Below are positions 62,001 to 64,000 of a DNA stretch of 64,000 nt, in pieces. Source of the DNA: CAWDMN01 sp963803155 (GTDB taxonomy: Bacteria; Acidobacteriota; Terriglobia; Versatilivoradales; Versatilivoraceae); NCBI GenBank assembly GCA_963803155.1, contig CAWDMN010000051.1, positions 62,001 through 126,000 on the forward strand, given 5' to 3'. The position numbers were made by a program, and so were the translations under genes. How positions within the stretch are numbered: position 1 is the first letter of the stretch; each line of letters opens with the position of its first letter. The notes below the pieces were generated by a model. That model worked only from the letters and a program-made list of their open reading frames with translations. It searched no databases and was not told the DNA's origin.

Positions 62001-62723
62001 GCCAAAATTAGTCAGCGCCGTCTGGGTGTTGCCGTACTGAGCCGACAGAGCGCCGGTCTGGAGCTTGAACTCGCTGACGGCATCGACCGTCGGGGTAAAT
62101 TCCACCATGCTGCCCCCGTTAATGTCCATACGGCCGATCGAGATCCCATCCACCAGAATCTCGTGGGAAAAAGCCTGCCCCCCGTTGATGGACCCTGCCC
62201 ACTCGTTCCCCTCGGCGCCAGGCATGCTTCGGAAGACAAAACTCTGCAATTGCCGCGTCCCGTCGCTGACCAGGATCGGCCAGGTATGCACTTCCGTTTC
62301 AGTATTAGCAATTCCAATTTCGGAACTCGATGCTTCCAGCAGCGGCGGTTCCGCGCTGATGGTGACCTCTTCTTTCAACTCGCCCACCGACAGGTTGAAA
62401 TCGACATCTATGGTTTGAGTAATGAGCACTTCCACGTTGTCGTGGACGGCAGTTTTGAAACCGTCGACGGAGACTGAAATCCTATACAGACCGGGTTGAA
62501 TGTAGGGTGCGTGGTAGATCCCTGCATTCGTGGTTATAGCGCGAGTGGTGATCCCGGTCTCCTGATTGACAATCAGAACTTCAGCATTCGGCACTGCTGC
62601 ACCACTGGCGTCCTTGACCACTCCGGTGAGGGTTCCGCGGCCGCTTTGAGAATGTAGCGGCAGCGCCATGTTGAGCAGGCATACCGTTGGGATAAGAATC
62701 CAGATGAAGAATGTTCTCTTCAA
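59097..62723 (-). CDS. Oar-like TonB-dependent outer-membrane receptor
   Basis: A receptor of about 1208 residues. The preferred start is the TTG at 62723, after AAGGGGGC, giving the signal peptide LKRTFFIWILIPTVCLLNMA; the frame extends to 62876 but without signal features. Next comes a carboxypeptidase-regulatory-like domain (GTLTGVVKDASGAAVPNAEVLIVN), a plug domain (ILVDGISIGRMDINGG), then a long beta-barrel ending in TIQLGARISF with the terminal aromatic residue of outer-membrane proteins. These receptors are highly expanded in Acidobacteriota. The ligand is unknown. There are several long antisense open frames, which are not genes. It is flanked by REP copies. Confidence 0.92.
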   Translation of the reverse strand: MKRTFFIWILIPTVCLLNMALPLHSQSGRGTLTGVVKDASGAAVPNAEVLIVNQETGITTRAITTNAGIYHAPYIQPGLYRISVSVDGFKTAVHDNVEVLITQTIDVDFNLSVGELKEEVTISAEPPLLEASSSEIGIANTETEVHTWPILVSDGTRQLQSFVFRSMPGAEGNEWAGSINGGQAFSHEILVDGISIGRMDINGGSMVEFTPTVDAVSEFKLQTGALSAQYGNTQTALTNFGLKSGSNTYHGTAFWYHQNSALNANTWANNHLTLDPNTGKALHSPTRLNNQGASFGGPLKKNQTFFFASFELHRQENQNLSSNYDSSPTREMKQGDFSKLLDPAFTQDERSGTVVGQDALGRNVLFGQIYDPATTRQLSDGAWIRDPFPGNIIPTERFSQLTKRILNPAYALPDPTFPLRNEQGETLRGNTLRVGTGLQTLHINNWSLKFDHLMSNRHKASIAIISNDRFRYVYGGYHLPGNIPNVPATGDGIQATPGWMVRFAEDWTLSPTKLNHFAYGFNHFNNEIMSSTYEVKDWAADLGMQNVGGATFPVIAFSAPDASLSGSYKKWGDGNAWNGPDGSNIVSDDFTWIRGSHSIRFGGEHRRYYDNSGAKDTPGTYYFDSNQTALSAFSGQPFAQQTGFAFASFLLGAARNADSYINGVTWGVRSRVTAFYAQDDWKVTPKLTVNLGVRWDIPANYSSPNDTMSGLDPKLPNPGADGYPGALTFLGNCPKCNGKNRWTDIYYGEVAPRVGFAYAANHKLVARGGFGINYAPPILDGWNYNWWDGFSGINNINPRTDRPTANDPAYWWDTPYPKYPASLPNYDPAQLNGGTISYYPPETKKYPMVSNWNFGVQYELPWQTKVEANYIGNRGTRLSEPYHYNVLNQVDPKYLTLGDTLMEDIEQHPELQKPFPSFSGTVAQSLRPFPQYLGIYSHRTNGGWSNYNALQITATKHSSKGLSFLVAYTFSKTLGTSDDAIGYGYGGYGQSIYNRKADYSVSSFTVPQDLKITWIYVLPFGKSRKWASSGWRSAVFGGWTMSAIQQYRSGNPLGIWSSSGPTTEALFNPGFYTDVLLPRNQQILAGKPTLVDESRGVPYLNPNAFGNVPVTANNVALRLGNGTRFLPNLRGWSKSYEDMSIMKRIPLGFREGANFEIRADIQNLFNRVFWQDPETDIGDPTRFGRVFGKCPQSDCSARTIQLGARISF

Positions 62724-63181
62724 GTAGCCCCCTTTCCACTGTTCCGAGCCTGGACTGCTATTCCCTGTGCAAAGATTCATCACCGCCGAAGAGCTCCGCC
62801 AAAAATGAAGCCCTTTCCTCTTTCGCCGTTCCCACCGCCAGGTATTATAATCCTTTGGTATTTTCTGGATACTCACCCATGGTTTTTCCGCTAAATCACA
62901 AATGTTGTTTGGAGGCTGGCCATTCTTCGACTGGCCTGAAAGGCCAATTTAATACAGCGCAGGGCATCGCCTTGGGAGAATGATATGCCCCAATATCCAC
63001 GCTAGCCCCGAAAGGGCGGATTAACAGCCATGTAATCGTTGTACTTTTATAAATGCGCCCTTTCAGGGCTCTCACGAAATTATGGTTTTCGTTTATTCCC
63101 AATTCAATTCATGGCCGTCCCCAGTCCATCTCCTCGAACCACTCACCTCGGTCCTCGAACCTCACCCCTCGAACCTCGCAC
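62724..63181. other. Intergenic region with REP-like element
   Basis: About 460 bases between the TonB receptor and the PD40 protein. The second REP copy lies at 62933-63025. A C-rich stretch CCTCGAACCTCACCCCTCGAACCTCGCACC at about 63130-63180 contains short tandem-like CTCGAACC repeats. The receptor promoter should be in the left part. Confidence 0.4.
62933..63025. repeat. REP-like element, copy 2
   Basis: Begins GGCCTGAAAGGCCAATTTAA, continues with GCGCAGGGCATCGCCTTGGG and ends with CCCCGAAAGGGCGGATTAAC, in the same order as copy 1 at 58824-58914. Both copies lie in the same orientation on either side of the receptor gene. Confidence 0.7.
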
Positions 63182-64000
63182 CTATTTAAAGTTTTCCACC
63201 AGCATCAGGTTGCAGCGCAGCCATTCGCCTTGAGTCAGTAAGAACCAACCCTCGTCGGCAGATACCGTGAATCCCCACTCGACGTGGCTGCCTTGAATGG
63301 GGGCAAGAAGCCTTGTTCTTCTGCTGGCCAGGTCGAAGTAGAGGAGACTTGCCTTTTCGTAATCCCCTGACGTGAAATAGATGCCGCGCTCCTTCACTTC
63401 GAAATTCCCGTGATAGACATCTTCCAGCACCTTGGTTTCCTCGCCTCCGCCGACAGGAACCATGCAAAGGGAAGAGTTCTCGCCATATCCCTTCAAGTAG
63501 AACACGGTTCTGCCATCCTTCGATTCCTGGGGGTCGGAGCCGCCGTTCCTGGTTACCTGCAAAGGCTCTCCCCCTTTCACCGGCATCTTCCATACCTGTT
63601 CTTCATCACCCCTGTTGCATCCGAAGTAGATCCATTGCCCATCCCGCGAATAGCTTGGTTTGTTTTTATTAAATGGAGTGTGGGTCAGTTGCTTCGACTG
63701 TCCACCTTCCGCAGGCATCCAGAAGATTTCAGTCTGATCCCGTGAAGCCATGGAGAAGACAATCTGTTTCCCATCCGGAGACCAGCGAGGATAATCCAGC
63801 ATGGGACCGCCAAAATGGGTCAGCTGCAGAGGATTCGATCCATCACTGTTCGAAATCCAGATTTCGACGCTGCCTGACGCATAGGAGACAAAGGCAACCT
63901 CCTTGCCGTCAGGAGAAAATTGCGGGCAATCCTGTGTTTGAGTCGAGTAGATGAATCTTGATGGCGGTGCTGGATTATCTTTGGTCCTGGAGATCCAGTG
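63182..64000 (-). CDS. PD40/TolB-like beta-propeller protein, partial
   Basis: The gene continues beyond the right edge. The 272 residues visible contain PD40 repeats (SPDGKEVAFVSYASGSVEIW; RWSPDGKQIVFSMAS; YSRDGQWIYFGCN) and end with LMLVENFK. This is the usual C-terminal half of acidobacterial proteins that join an N-terminal DNA-binding winged helix to a TolB-like propeller, but that N-terminus is not in view. The end is certain (TAG at 63184-63182). Function may be signalling or transcription control; I infer this from family habits only. Confidence 0.8.
   Translation of the reverse strand, partial: HWISRTKDNPAPPSRFIYSTQTQDCPQFSPDGKEVAFVSYASGSVEIWISNSDGSNPLQLTHFGGPMLDYPRWSPDGKQIVFSMASRDQTEIFWMPAEGGQSKQLTHTPFNKNKPSYSRDGQWIYFGCNRGDEEQVWKMPVKGGEPLQVTRNGGSDPQESKDGRTVFYLKGYGENSSLCMVPVGGGEETKVLEDVYHGNFEVKERGIYFTSGDYEKASLLYFDLASRRTRLLAPIQGSHVEWGFTVSADEGWFLLTQGEWLRCNLMLVENFK

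Overview
The window looks like a chromosomal segment of an uncultured member of the Acidobacteriota, of moderate GC content. The inference rests on gene families typical of that phylum: a secreted VWFA protein of the acidobacterial type (17793-18761), a very large Oar-like TonB-dependent receptor with a carboxypeptidase-regulatory N-terminal domain (59097-62723), a PD40/TolB-like repeat protein (63182 to the right edge), a large exported protein I cannot assign (34052-36484), the futalosine route to menaquinone (MqnC) and a lone B12-dependent class II ribonucleotide reductase. The cell plan is Gram-negative (outer-membrane receptor, RlpA lipoprotein, Tat and Sec exported proteins). No rRNA, tRNA or CRISPR array was recognised.

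Layout. 658-5342 (+): haem-precursor operon ccsA-like, hemA, hemC, hemD and a small zinc-ribbon gene, closed by a strong terminator. 10812-5442 (-): a tightly packed run mqnC, ttcA, peroxiredoxin, aminotransferase, PHP protein and transglutaminase-like protein. The peroxiredoxin is the highlight of the window. A single in-frame TGA replaces the peroxidatic cysteine codon, and a SECIS-like hairpin follows at the right distance, so it is very probably a selenoprotein. 11135-19474: SDR reductase, two MacB/FtsX permeases without an ATPase, a minimal Clp-type AAA+ ATPase, a small CxxCH protein, dtd, the VWFA protein and a helix-hairpin-helix protein. 19606-24137 (+): citrate synthase with promoter and terminator, an acyl-CoA ligase and a Mut7-C protein. 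24162-27103 (-): an HDOD protein, an IS701-type insertion sequence with TIRs and a CTAG duplication, and rnpB with its own promoter and terminator. 27721-45669: lipA, an envelope/signalling set (RlpA, small protein, GAF histidine kinase, M61-like PDZ protein), the 810-aa exported protein, a Tat-exported aldo/keto reductase, the ribonucleotide reductase, a methyltransferase, a deacetylase-like Tat protein and a DUF885 lipoprotein.

47689-57217 (+) is a complete arginine operon, argR-argC-argB-argD-argF-argG-argH-argJ, followed by a CPBP protease gene. It has a consensus sigma-70 promoter whose -10 box is overlapped by an ARG-box-like palindrome, which suggests that ArgR represses its own operon. 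ArgJ makes the acetyl cycle recycling, so argA is not needed. The right end carries a membrane protein, the TonB receptor flanked on both sides by copies of a REP-like element, and the PD40 protein. A second dispersed hairpin repeat family lies at about 37.7 kb and 57.3 kb.
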